From Verrucomicrobiota bacterium (lineage in GTDB: Bacteria > Verrucomicrobiota > Verrucomicrobiia > CAIQCK01): a stretch of DNA of 64,000 bases. Numbering within the stretch: the stretch's first letter is position 1; each line of letters opens with the position of its first letter. A program made the position numbers and the translations under genes. Shown piece by piece: positions 1-7,763 of this stretch. The stretch lies in assembly GCA_016235595.1 (NCBI GenBank), contig JACRJX010000043.1:186001-250000 (forward strand), given 5' to 3'. The notes beneath the pieces are model-generated. The model was not told the origin of the DNA, did no database searches, and worked only from the letters and a program-made list of their open reading frames with translations.

Positions 1-34
1 GCCGACCCGGCGAGTCCCCTAGAAGCAGTATGAC

Positions 35-1216
35 ATGAGTTCAACTCCTGCCCCTTCCAAACCTGCTCCTCCAAAACCGCCGCGCCTGATGTCGCTCGAT
101 GTGTTCCGCGGCTTTACGATGCTCGCGATGGCTTCCAGCGGGCTGGGCATCATTGCGGTCGCGAAGAAGATGCCGGACTCGATCTGGGCGAGCATCGCGC
201 CGCAGTTGCAACACGTGGAATGGATTGGCTGCAGCGCATGGGACCTGATTCAGCCGGCGTTCATGTTCATCGTGGGCGTGGCGATGCCGTTCTCGTTCGC
301 GCGGCGCGCGGCCGATGGCCAGTCGTTTGGACAGCAATGGCGGCACGCGCTGGTGCGGGCGGCGGTGCTGGTGTTTCTGGGCGCGATGCTCTACGGGCAA
401 AGCACGCGCGCCTATGTGTTCACCAATGTGCTCGCGCAGATCGGGCTGGGCTATGCGTTCGTGTTCCTGCTCATCGGCCGCGACTGGCGCGTGCAGTTCG
501 GAGTGGTTGCAGCGATCCTCGCGGGCTACTGGCTGGCGTTCGCGGTATATCCGTTCCCGCCACCGGATTTCGATCATGCGAAGGTTGGCGCCAAGGGCGC
601 GGAAGTGTTGCCCGGCTTCTGGGCGCATTGGAGCAAGAACACCAACCTCGCCGCGGACTTTGACCGGTGGTTCCTGAACCTCCTGCCGCAGGCGAAGCGG
701 TTCGAGTTCAACAGCGGCGGCTACCAGACGCTGAACTTCGTGCCCGAGACGGTGAACATGATTCTCGGCCTGATGGCGGGGGAGATGTTGCGGCGCGAGA
801 CGAACAGCCGCCGGCGGCTGGGCTGGCTTGCCGTGACCGGCACGGTATGCCTCGTGCTCGGCGGGGTTGCGAGCCTCACGATCTGCCCGATGGTGAAACG
901 GATCTGGACGCCGTCGTTCGCGCTCTGGAGCGCGGGCTGGACGCTGTGGCTGCTGGCGGCGTTCTACCTGGTGATTGATGTGGCGGGCTGGCGGCGCTGG
1001 AGCTTCCCGCTGCTGGTCGTTGGCATGAACTCCATTGCGATCTACTTGATGGCGCAGCTCTGGCCGGGATGGATCAGGACATTGCTGAAGGCGCACATCG
1101 GGCAGGAATTTTTCAGCGGGACCTACGGCCCGATCTGGGAGCAATCGGCCGTGCTGCTGGTGCTGTGGATGATCTGCTGGTGGTTGTACCGGCAGCGGGT
1201 GTTTCTGAAGATCTGA
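35..1216 (+). CDS. DUF5009 / NagX-like membrane acyltransferase
   Basis: Integral membrane protein of 393 residues with about ten hydrophobic segments. After a short proline-rich cytoplasmic N-terminus it has the motif LMSLDVFRGFTMLAMA, typical of the COG4299/DUF5009 family, which includes the heparan-alpha-glucosaminide N-acetyltransferase (HGSNAT) relatives. Family members are thought to transfer acetyl groups across the membrane onto amino sugars; the actual substrate here cannot be read from the sequence. The length is normal for the family and the C-terminus (WLYRQRVFLKI) looks complete. The ATG at 35 is chosen because an earlier ATG at 30 runs directly into TGA. No strong ribosome binding site is visible so close to the window edge. 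It sits upstream of, but is separated by a promoter from, the DegT gene that follows. Confidence 0.85.
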   Translation: MSSTPAPSKPAPPKPPRLMSLDVFRGFTMLAMASSGLGIIAVAKKMPDSIWASIAPQLQHVEWIGCSAWDLIQPAFMFIVGVAMPFSFARRAADGQSFGQQWRHALVRAAVLVFLGAMLYGQSTRAYVFTNVLAQIGLGYAFVFLLIGRDWRVQFGVVAAILAGYWLAFAVYPFPPPDFDHAKVGAKGAEVLPGFWAHWSKNTNLAADFDRWFLNLLPQAKRFEFNSGGYQTLNFVPETVNMILGLMAGEMLRRETNSRRRLGWLAVTGTVCLVLGGVASLTICPMVKRIWTPSFALWSAGWTLWLLAAFYLVIDVAGWRRWSFPLLVVGMNSIAIYLMAQLWPGWIRTLLKAHIGQEFFSGTYGPIWEQSAVLLVLWMICWWLYRQRVFLKI

Positions 1217-1478
1217 AGCACGCGCTGAACATCGGCGGTCGCTGGCCAGGCGTAAGGACAGCGGCGTGCGCGAAACCGGTGATCCCTTGCGTCGCGGCCA
1301 GGCTTTGACTTTGCTGTTGTATAGCGCACGGCAGGAGCTACACTGCCGCCAAGGTTAACAAGGACATCACCATGACGGTGCCAATGTCGCAGCAAGACCC
1401 CCAACACCAGCGCAGACCGTTGTCCCCATCCGCTGCGCATTGCAGGACTCACCTCACGCACTGAAGGAGAACGCCCCC
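1217..1478 (+). promoter_or_regulatory. Promoter and ~130-nt leader of first DegT gene (copy 1 of a duplicated leader)
   Basis: The intergenic stretch holds a sigma70-like promoter: TTGTAT at 1317-1322, a 16-nt spacer, and TACACT at 1339-1344 followed by GCCGC. The leader from about 1351 to the start codon is similar to the leader at 7633-7763 in front of the second DegT gene, including shared blocks such as GGACATCACCATGA and GTGCCAATGTCGCAGCAAG. A good ribosome binding site (GAAGGAGA, 1463-1470) precedes the ATG at 1479. The similarity extends upstream of the promoter to about 1254. Confidence 0.6.
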
Positions 1479-2834
1479 ATGAACAATCAATTCACCCGCC
1501 GCCATTTCATCCAGAGCGCCGCCGCCAGCTCTGCCGCACTCGCCTGGCTCAGCGCACGCACCGGTCCCAACGTTTTCGCAGCCGACGCCGCCAAACCCGC
1601 CATCCTCGGCGGCAAACCCGCCCACACCGGCGGCTGGCCCAAGTGGCCGGAGTGGCGTCAGGAATGGGAAGCGCAGATTCTCGATGTGCTCCGCAGCGGC
1701 CGTTGGTGCCGCGCGGGCGGCGGCGGACAGGTGCCGGAGTTTGAGGCCGCCTGGGCCAAGCTCCTCGGCGCCAAGCGCGCCCTCGGCACCGCCAGCGGCA
1801 CCACCGCGCTCATCACCAGCCTCTACGTCGCGGGCGTGGACGCCGGCGACGAAGTCATCTGCTCGCCCTACACCTTCAGCGCCAGCTATAATGCCATCCT
1901 GATCCAGAAGGCCCTGCCTGTCTTCGCCGACACCGACCCTGAGACGCTCACGATGTGTCCGAAGAGCATCGAGAGTCGCATCACGGAGCGCACCAAGGCC
2001 ATCCTGCCCGTTCACATCTACGGCATGCCGTGCTACATGGACGAGATCAACGCCATCGCGAAGAAACACAAACTCGCGGTGGTCGAGGACGCCTGCCAGG
2101 CGTGGCTGGCCGAATACAAAGGCCGCAAGTGCGGCACGCTCGGCGACCTGGGCTGCTTCAGCTTCCAGAACTCCAAGCACATTCCCTCCGGCGAAGGCGG
2201 CGCGGTCACCGGCATGAGCGACGAGCTGCTCGACCGCTGCCACTCCTTCCACAACTGCGGCCGTTCCGTCGGCAGCTTCAAGGGCCACGGTTGTTTCGCC
2301 CGCGGCACCAACTACCGGATGCAGCACTTCCAAGCCGTCATCCTCCTGCAACAGATCGAGAAACTGGTCAAGGAAACCGCGCACCGTCAGGCCAACGCCG
2401 ACTACCTCATCGCTGGCCTGAACCAGATCGGCGGCCTCGTCCCCGTGCGTTTGCCGGAGAACAGCCGCGCCGTGTGGCATCTCTTCCCGATGCGCTACGA
2501 CGCGGCGCAGTTCAACGGCCTGTCGCGCGGCAAGTTCATGCAGGCCCTCGGCAAGGAAGGCGTCCCCAGCAGCGGCGGCTACGGCGAGCAATACAACGAC
2601 GGCATGTTGGACGAAGCGATCAACTCGACCGGCTACAAGCGCCTCTGGGGCGCCGACCGGTTGAAAGCCTATCGCGAGAGCTTCAAGGACCTCAAAGGCA
2701 ACGCGCAGGTTTGCGCGACCACTGTCGCCATCGGCCAGAACATGCTGCTGGCCGACCGCAGCGCGATGGACCAGATCCTCGACGCCATCCGCAAGATCAA
2801 AGCCCACAGCGCCGTGCTGGCGAAGAAGGCGTGA
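1479..2834 (+). CDS. Tat-exported DegT/DnrJ/EryC1-family aminotransferase (copy 1)
   Basis: PLP-dependent fold-type I aminotransferase of the DegT/DnrJ/EryC1/StrS family (451 residues), a family that normally makes amino sugars on nucleotide-linked sugars in the cytoplasm. Here the N-terminus is a twin-arginine signal (TRRHFIQSAAASSAALAWL), so the protein should be exported already folded with its cofactor. Family landmarks include GTASGTTALITSLYVAG near residue 105, a DACQAW block near 205, and the PLP-lysine region NSKHIPSGEGGAVTG, where the lysine is present. The start at 1479 is chosen over an upstream in-frame TTG at 1440 because it gives the clean Tat signal and has GAAGGAGA eight bases upstream. 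It is a close paralogue of the gene at 7764. Substrate unknown. Confidence 0.88.
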   Translation: MNNQFTRRHFIQSAAASSAALAWLSARTGPNVFAADAAKPAILGGKPAHTGGWPKWPEWRQEWEAQILDVLRSGRWCRAGGGGQVPEFEAAWAKLLGAKRALGTASGTTALITSLYVAGVDAGDEVICSPYTFSASYNAILIQKALPVFADTDPETLTMCPKSIESRITERTKAILPVHIYGMPCYMDEINAIAKKHKLAVVEDACQAWLAEYKGRKCGTLGDLGCFSFQNSKHIPSGEGGAVTGMSDELLDRCHSFHNCGRSVGSFKGHGCFARGTNYRMQHFQAVILLQQIEKLVKETAHRQANADYLIAGLNQIGGLVPVRLPENSRAVWHLFPMRYDAAQFNGLSRGKFMQALGKEGVPSSGGYGEQYNDGMLDEAINSTGYKRLWGADRLKAYRESFKDLKGNAQVCATTVAIGQNMLLADRSAMDQILDAIRKIKAHSAVLAKKA

Positions 2835-2950
2835 GAAGATTCACTTGATGTTGAGACCCAACTCAATAACTTAAACCAGCGCTGTTCCTTCAGGCGGACA
2901 GAATCAGAAATTCTCGTCCTTTTATTCCTGACAGGACCCGGGAGAACTTC

Positions 2951-4222
2951 ATGAACACATCACGCCGTTGTTTTCTTCAATCGTCGGCCGCGTTTTTGGG
3001 CGCCGGTTCCGTGTCGGCTGTCGATTCCACCCGGGTCGAAGATCCGCGCCAGCATTATTTCGACGCCTTCTACTACAAGGAGCCGCCTGCGTTCCAGTTC
3101 GAGTATCCGTTCGACGGAGGCATTCTCCAGGAAGGCTACGGCTATCCTGTCCTGGGCGCCGAGACGGGAACCGACGGCGTCAAACGCCTCAAGGTTCATG
3201 TCGTCGTCAAGGCTTCCGGCGTATCGAATCTGGAAGTGGTCATGCCCGACGGACAGGTCGTTCCGACAAGCATGGTATCCGGCCTGTACATGGGCACGGT
3301 CCTGCTCAAGGACCGCGTCACGCCGATCAAGGCCCGGGGCAAGCGCAACGGCAAACAGGTCGAAACCGTTTGCCGGGTCGTCTGGGCGAAAAACGTCTAC
3401 AAACGCTACCGGTGCTACATCGATGACCACAGTTTCTTCTTCCGCGACATCCTGCAGAAGAATTACAAGAGTCTTTTCGACTGTTTCTACTTGGCCAAGT
3501 TGCGAGAACTGAACCGGCGCTATAAAACGAAGTTCAACCTGAACTGCTTCAACTCAACGCCGGAACGGGATTTCACCCTTTCGATGTTTCCGGACAAGTA
3601 TAAGCCGGAGTTTGAGGACAACGCCGACTGGCTCCGGGTGGCATTCCATTCGGAAAACGAATTCCCGGGCGAGCCATATCGCGAAGCGCCGCCGGAAAAG
3701 CTCGCGGCGGACTTCGACTTGGTTGCCAAAGAACTCAAGCGGATCGCCGGAAAGGCCTATACTCCTGGTCTGCAGATCCATTTCGCGATGGTTCGGGCCG
3801 ATTCCTACAAAGTGTTGGCGCAGCGGGGCGTAAAAATGCTCCAGACAAGCGGCAGGAAACATCCATCGACCGGCGATAAGTTCTGTGACTTCATGTTGCC
3901 GAACTCGATTACCGCCTACATCCGCGAGAACCAGGGCTGGATGGATTTCGATTCCGGCGTCATCTTCTACAATGGAGCCTTGCCCGCGACCTGCGAATGG
4001 ACCCCGGTTGAGCAGACGATTCCCCTCATGCATCGCAAGCTCGACAACCCCAGACTGAATACCCTGATCAACATCGCCGGACACGAGCAGTACTGGTGGC
4101 CCTTTTACAAGAACTACAAGAAGGACAACTTTGATCGTTGGGAAACGGCCATTCGCTACATCACCGAACGGGGTTATAAACCGATCTGGATCGAGGACGG
4201 TTTCTTCGGCGGCGCCGAATGA
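2951..4222 (+). CDS. Secreted protein of unknown function, possibly polysaccharide-deacetylase-like
   Basis: 423 residues beginning with a Tat/Sec-like leader (SRRCFLQSSAAFLGAGSVSA). I do not recognise the family with certainty. The first ~140 residues look like a beta-sandwich; a second part starts near residue 155 with YIDDHSFFFRDI and continues with FHSENEFPGEPY near 230 and GHEQYWWPFY near 375. An acidic pair plus His at the first motif and a His-containing strand later resemble NodB-like deacetylase or TIM-barrel hydrolase active sites, but this is a guess. It follows the DegT gene after 116 bases with no obvious terminator, so it may be cotranscribed. The downstream 350 bases are non-coding. 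Confidence 0.6.
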   Translation: MNTSRRCFLQSSAAFLGAGSVSAVDSTRVEDPRQHYFDAFYYKEPPAFQFEYPFDGGILQEGYGYPVLGAETGTDGVKRLKVHVVVKASGVSNLEVVMPDGQVVPTSMVSGLYMGTVLLKDRVTPIKARGKRNGKQVETVCRVVWAKNVYKRYRCYIDDHSFFFRDILQKNYKSLFDCFYLAKLRELNRRYKTKFNLNCFNSTPERDFTLSMFPDKYKPEFEDNADWLRVAFHSENEFPGEPYREAPPEKLAADFDLVAKELKRIAGKAYTPGLQIHFAMVRADSYKVLAQRGVKMLQTSGRKHPSTGDKFCDFMLPNSITAYIRENQGWMDFDSGVIFYNGALPATCEWTPVEQTIPLMHRKLDNPRLNTLINIAGHEQYWWPFYKNYKKDNFDRWETAIRYITERGYKPIWIEDGFFGGAE

Positions 4223-4575
4223 TGATGCACAATGCGGCATTCGGTCCATCGCCGCGCTGCTCTTGCCTGTTGGACAGACTCGGAGCAGGGGTCTTTGGAC
4301 GCCGCTAAAAAAACTCGCACCGCCAAATGCGATATTGTAGGCGGGGTACCCGACCCAGCTCACGTCGGAATCCGCGTTCCATGGTCTTTTTCAACGGCTT
4401 CCAAAGCCGTGATACAGATTTGTTTCCTTGCGAGTTGCTGGGAGACGACAGAATGGAGTGATGGAGCGATGGACAGATTGAGAATCGGAGTAGTGGAGTA
4501 GCAGAGTGTTGGCTGGAGGAAGTGCGGCATCTGATGAACGAACACGTTGAGATCAACAGTTAACCGAACACCACT
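4223..4575. other. Intergenic region with octamer repeats
   Basis: No convincing gene. It contains a perfect short hairpin (ACGGCTT-CCA-AAGCCGT, near 4392-4410) followed by a T-rich stretch, which might end transcription of the preceding gene, and the period-8 repeat tract described separately at 4452-4515. Short open frames on both strands lack ribosome binding sites and protein-like composition. Confidence 0.5.
4452..4515. repeat. Degenerate 8-bp tandem repeat (NNTGGAGT)
   Basis: Eight consecutive octamers can be laid out: AATGGAGT, GATGGAGC, GATGGACA, GATTGAGA, ATCGGAGT, AGTGGAGT, AGCAGAGT, GTTGGCTG. The consensus is NNTGGAGT. The same octamer recurs at 6006-6045, on the other side of the next gene. 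Confidence 0.7.
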
Positions 4576-5943
4576 ATGAAAAGGACACTGCTGGTCATTG
4601 CTTTGGTGACAATGGTTTCACATGCGGCGGAGTCTCAGCATGTGGTGGGGACGCGCCCGGCGAGCCGCCCTGCAGTGGCGGAGTATGTCCTCTACGATGA
4701 TTTCTCGTGGCCCAACACCACTCTCGACAGGATGAAATGGTGGCGAGGAGGTTTGGATGGCGTGGACGGCACCAACGCCATACTGAACGAGTCGGATCTT
4801 ACGTCTTCGATGATGTTCTCCGAAGGTGACTTCAAGTTCGTGATCGGTGGTCCCTCCGCCTCGTCGCAGGGGCTTTTTGGTTTGGGTGACATTGACGACG
4901 GTGACCCGTTCCTCATTCTTTCCGACAAGGGGGGCGGCTGGCGTTTTCACGTTCGAAGCGGCTCGAAGACTCACACAGGCCCGGTCATTGCGTCCTCGCT
5001 GGCCAAGGATGATGTTGTCGTGTTCCATTGGGACTCGAACGGTTCCAGTGTTTCGATAAATGGAATAGTGAAGGACTCGCAGTCCACCGTGCATCCGCCC
5101 CACATGCCGCTGACCATGCTGGAGTGGACCGGCACTGCGACCCAGCCGGATAGGGCTAGTGGAAGGATCGTCCTGGACTCTGTCAGCTATTCAGCTTCCC
5201 CGGTTTCCAGCCCGAAGCCTTCGACGACGACTTTTGTCGCGTCAACCGGCACGAGAGTGTTATCCGCAAAACTGGTGGAGGACACTTTCGTTGACTGCTC
5301 AAACCCCGGCACAAATTTCAATGGAAGCACGCATCAGATCTACATTCGAAACAGCCGATACCATCCCGACCTCACCGGGGCGGGGAAGACATTGGACGCA
5401 GGCCATTTGGGATTGGTTCAGTTCGCCTTGCCACAACTTCCTGCCGGCTGGAATGTGACCGCCGCGCGGCTTGCGGGTGAGGTTGCCCAGAATCATAAGT
5501 CGTATGGCATGCCCGGTTGGGCGCCAGGCAGGCCGATAGAGCTGGAGGTGCTGGGTCTCAGTGTGAATTCTGATCTTGCCGCGGTTACTTACAACGCCGT
5601 GCATGATGCCGCGGGCCGCGGCGTGATAACCGATTACACGGCTTCAGGCAGTGTCAATTTCACATTCGGCAATCAGGCTCAGTCGCTGGAGGTGTTGCGA
5701 TTCAATACGTCCGCGACACCTGCCGGCAGCCTTTTGCAGTTCCCGGATCAAGAGGGCAGGCTGTGCGCATTCGTGCGAAGCAAGATCAGTCGCACCGGAC
5801 CTGTGGTTATCACACTCGCCATAGGTCCGGGTCGAACGCAGGCTGTATCGGGGATGGACTGCGACTTCAAGTTTTACGCCAGGGAGAATACGGCCGGCCG
5901 GTCTCCTCTGTCGCTCACGCTGGAACTAAAACAGGTGCCGTGA
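4576..5943 (+). CDS. Secreted DNRLRE (CBM96-like) domain protein
   Basis: 455-residue secreted protein with a Sec signal peptide (MKRTLLVIALVTMVSHAAES). Residues ~35-215 form a beta-rich segment resembling a LamG/concanavalin-like fold (VLYDDFSW, later FKFVIGGPSAS and WRFHVRSG). Residues ~225-450 begin with LVEDTFVDCSNPGTNFNGS, the usual opening of DNRLRE/CBM96 domains, followed by GLVQFALPQLPAGWNVTAA, which is also typical. Such domains bind carbohydrate or act as cell-surface stalk modules; no catalytic motif is visible. No strong ribosome binding site precedes the ATG. It is flanked on both sides by octamer-repeat tracts, so it may be a mobile or repeatedly reshuffled unit. The domain call is moderate and the biological role is unknown. 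Confidence 0.65.
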   Translation: MKRTLLVIALVTMVSHAAESQHVVGTRPASRPAVAEYVLYDDFSWPNTTLDRMKWWRGGLDGVDGTNAILNESDLTSSMMFSEGDFKFVIGGPSASSQGLFGLGDIDDGDPFLILSDKGGGWRFHVRSGSKTHTGPVIASSLAKDDVVVFHWDSNGSSVSINGIVKDSQSTVHPPHMPLTMLEWTGTATQPDRASGRIVLDSVSYSASPVSSPKPSTTTFVASTGTRVLSAKLVEDTFVDCSNPGTNFNGSTHQIYIRNSRYHPDLTGAGKTLDAGHLGLVQFALPQLPAGWNVTAARLAGEVAQNHKSYGMPGWAPGRPIELEVLGLSVNSDLAAVTYNAVHDAAGRGVITDYTASGSVNFTFGNQAQSLEVLRFNTSATPAGSLLQFPDQEGRLCAFVRSKISRTGPVVITLAIGPGRTQAVSGMDCDFKFYARENTAGRSPLSLTLELKQVP

Positions 5944-6005
5944 CTGTCGGCGTGGTCAACCCCTGACTCTGGACAGAGTCCTTGTCGCTCCGGTGGCGAG
6001 GGTGG

Positions 6006-6045
6006 AATGGAGTAATGGAGTGTTGGAGCACTGGAGTGATGGGAC
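6006..6045. repeat. Second tract of the 8-bp tandem repeat
   Basis: AATGGAGT, AATGGAGT, GTTGGAGC, ACTGGAGT, GATGGGAC: five octamers with the same NNTGGAGT consensus as the tract at 4452-4515, in the same orientation. Confidence 0.7.
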
Positions 6046-6147
6046 CGGAGGAATGCGGAATAAGCCGAAGGCGCGCGGCATTGGTAATTGGTGGTGTGTG
6101 ACTCGTGTGCGTCCATTTTCACGCGTTGCGGCGATCTGGGTTTCGCC

Positions 6148-6175
6148 TTGACGGTTTGAAGTGTGGGCGTAGGCT
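6148..6175 (+). promoter_or_regulatory. Candidate sigma70-like promoter
   Basis: TTGACG (6148-6153), 16-nt spacer, TAGGCT (6170-6175). It lies just upstream of the DegT remnant and 140 bases before the cysteine-rich gene at 6318, which it could drive. The -10 box is a moderate match only. Confidence 0.35.
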
Positions 6176-6194
6176 GCGCGGCTGCAAGGTGAGA

Positions 6195-6292
6195 GCGTAT
6201 CGAGAGAGTTTCAAGGAGCGAGAAGCAATGCCAAGGTTTGCGCCACCACTGCCGGCCTTTCCCAGAATCTGCTGCTGGCCGGCTGCAACTGA
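6195..6292 (+). pseudogene. Frameshifted remnant of a third DegT aminotransferase gene (C-terminal part)
   Basis: The bases encode AYRESFKE in one frame (from 6195), then after a frame change NAKVCATTAGLSQNLLLA in another (from 6227), ending at TGA 6290-6292. The intact copy at 1479-2834 has AYRESFKDLKGNAQVCATTVAIGQNMLLA, and the nucleotide similarity is obvious over the whole stretch. The piece covers only the last tenth of the gene before the terminal helix. It is followed by CTGAAGGAGA and a CCCC-ATG context resembling the leaders of the intact copies. This is a relic of duplication or recombination, not an expressed gene. Confidence 0.8.
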
Positions 6293-6317
6293 CATACATG
6301 ACTGAAGGAGATTCCCC

Positions 6318-7472
6318 ATGAAGACACACAAGATCAGCCGAACTCAATTCGTCCGCGAGGGAGCATGTCTTGCGGCCGGGGCGTTCTTCAGCGACGTGTT
6401 CGCTCCGCAAACCGCCTGCGCGCAGGAAAACCGGCCGCAATGCACATCTCAACCCTCCGGTTGTCCCGGGACGGCGACCGCCGGGAAATCCGGTCTCACA
6501 TTGCGGCCTTACGAACTTCTTTGCCTCGTGTGTTCCCTCGGCGAAAACCAGGGCTGTCCCCAGAATGCGAAACTCGCGGCCGCGCTGGAGAAGATCCGGC
6601 GGCAGCCGGACATTCCGCTGACGCTATGCTGCAATGCGGGCGACGTTTACTCCTACCAGGACCCCGGCACCGAGGCGGACACCGCGGAAGGCCGCGACTA
6701 CAACCGCAAGCGCGACTTCGACATCCTGCTGAAGCTCGACGCCGCGCCCGGCGCCACGCAACCGGCGCGGATTTGGCTGGCCATGCTGCTCAAGCGGATT
6801 TCCACGGTGGCGGGACTGTGCGCGTACAGTGGTGTCACGTCGGAAGCCTGGAAAGGTTGCGCCAAAGCCGCGAGCGGCTGTTACGAACGGGCGCAGAAGC
6901 AGGGCTTGAACCTCCTCATCCCGCCCCGCGACGAGGCGGAGATGACGCGCGAAAAGGAAGCTTCGATCGCGGCGCTGAAATCCGCCAAGGAAGTCACCAT
7001 CCGGCCTCATATCCTTGTCTGCGCGGTGTGCCAGTATGGCGGCGGCACACGTCCCCCATTCAAACCTGACAATCTCCCGGAGCTCTTGCAGATGATCCTC
7101 ACCGAGCGGCCGGACGTGCCGGTCAAATTCGTGCGCGGCGCGGATTGGATGATGTGCGCGCCCTGTCCCTCGCGCGTCGCGGCGACCAATGCCTGCGTGT
7201 GCGGCGCCATCAAGTCGGGTGGCCTATACAACGAGTTGAAGGATCTCAACGTGCTTCAACGTCTCGGGCTGAATTTTGGTTCCACCATGAAGGCCCGCGA
7301 CCTGTGTCTGCTGATCTTCGAGAAGATCCCGACCGTGACAGGCGTGTGCGCGCTGGATATCGATGGCTTGGCCGCGCAGTCCATCTGGCGCGACGGTTGC
7401 GGCGGCAAACCGCACCCCTTTTACGACAAGGGCCGCAAAGCACTGCTCGAGAAACTGGGCGGGAAAGCCTGA
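6318..7472 (+). CDS. Secreted cysteine-rich protein with two DUF1284-like halves
   Basis: 384 residues with an N-terminal export signal (roughly residues 1-35, ending near QTACAQ). The body is an internal duplication. Half 1 starts with LRPYELLCLVCSLGENQG (62-79) and half 2 with IRPHILVCAVCQYGGGTRPPF (about 228-248). Both resemble the opening 'RPHHLLC' motif of DUF1284 domains, and half 2 also has the CAPCPS block (280-285) and a later C-x-C pair. There are over a dozen cysteines, including CxxC pairs, suggesting metal or iron-sulfur binding or disulfides. Half 1 has a long insert around the PGTEADTAEGRDYN region. GAAGGAGA at 6304-6311 is a good ribosome binding site. The family function is unknown. 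It lies between the DegT remnant and the second DegT copy. Confidence 0.65.
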   Translation: MKTHKISRTQFVREGACLAAGAFFSDVFAPQTACAQENRPQCTSQPSGCPGTATAGKSGLTLRPYELLCLVCSLGENQGCPQNAKLAAALEKIRRQPDIPLTLCCNAGDVYSYQDPGTEADTAEGRDYNRKRDFDILLKLDAAPGATQPARIWLAMLLKRISTVAGLCAYSGVTSEAWKGCAKAASGCYERAQKQGLNLLIPPRDEAEMTREKEASIAALKSAKEVTIRPHILVCAVCQYGGGTRPPFKPDNLPELLQMILTERPDVPVKFVRGADWMMCAPCPSRVAATNACVCGAIKSGGLYNELKDLNVLQRLGLNFGSTMKARDLCLLIFEKIPTVTGVCALDIDGLAAQSIWRDGCGGKPHPFYDKGRKALLEKLGGKA

Positions 7473-7763
7473 AGACCGCCGCCGTTCGCCCCGGCGGCGA
7501 TGGCGGCTTGCGCGCCAACCTCGGTGACTCGCTGACCCGGCGCAGGGACAGCGGCGTCCGGGCAGCCCTTGCGTTGCGACCGGACTGCGACTTTGCTGTT
7601 GTATCGCGCACGACAGGCACTACACTGCCGCCGAGGTTATCGAGGACATCACCATGATGGTGCCAATGTCGCAGCAAGCCCCCCAAACCGGCGCAGATCG
7701 CTGTTCCCATCCACTGCGTACCAACCAGACTCGCTCAACCAACCAAAGGAGTTCCCCCTCCCC
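7473..7763 (+). promoter_or_regulatory. Promoter and leader of second DegT gene (copy 2 of the duplicated leader)
   Basis: TTGTAT at 7599-7604, 16-nt spacer, TACACT at 7621-7626 followed by GCCGCC. It matches the arrangement at 1317-1350, with the same distance (about 140 bases) to the start codon and shared leader blocks. The ribosome binding site AAAGGAG (7745-7751) is rather far (12 bases) from the ATG at 7764. Similarity to copy 1 begins around 7547 (GGACAGCGGCGT). Confidence 0.6.
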
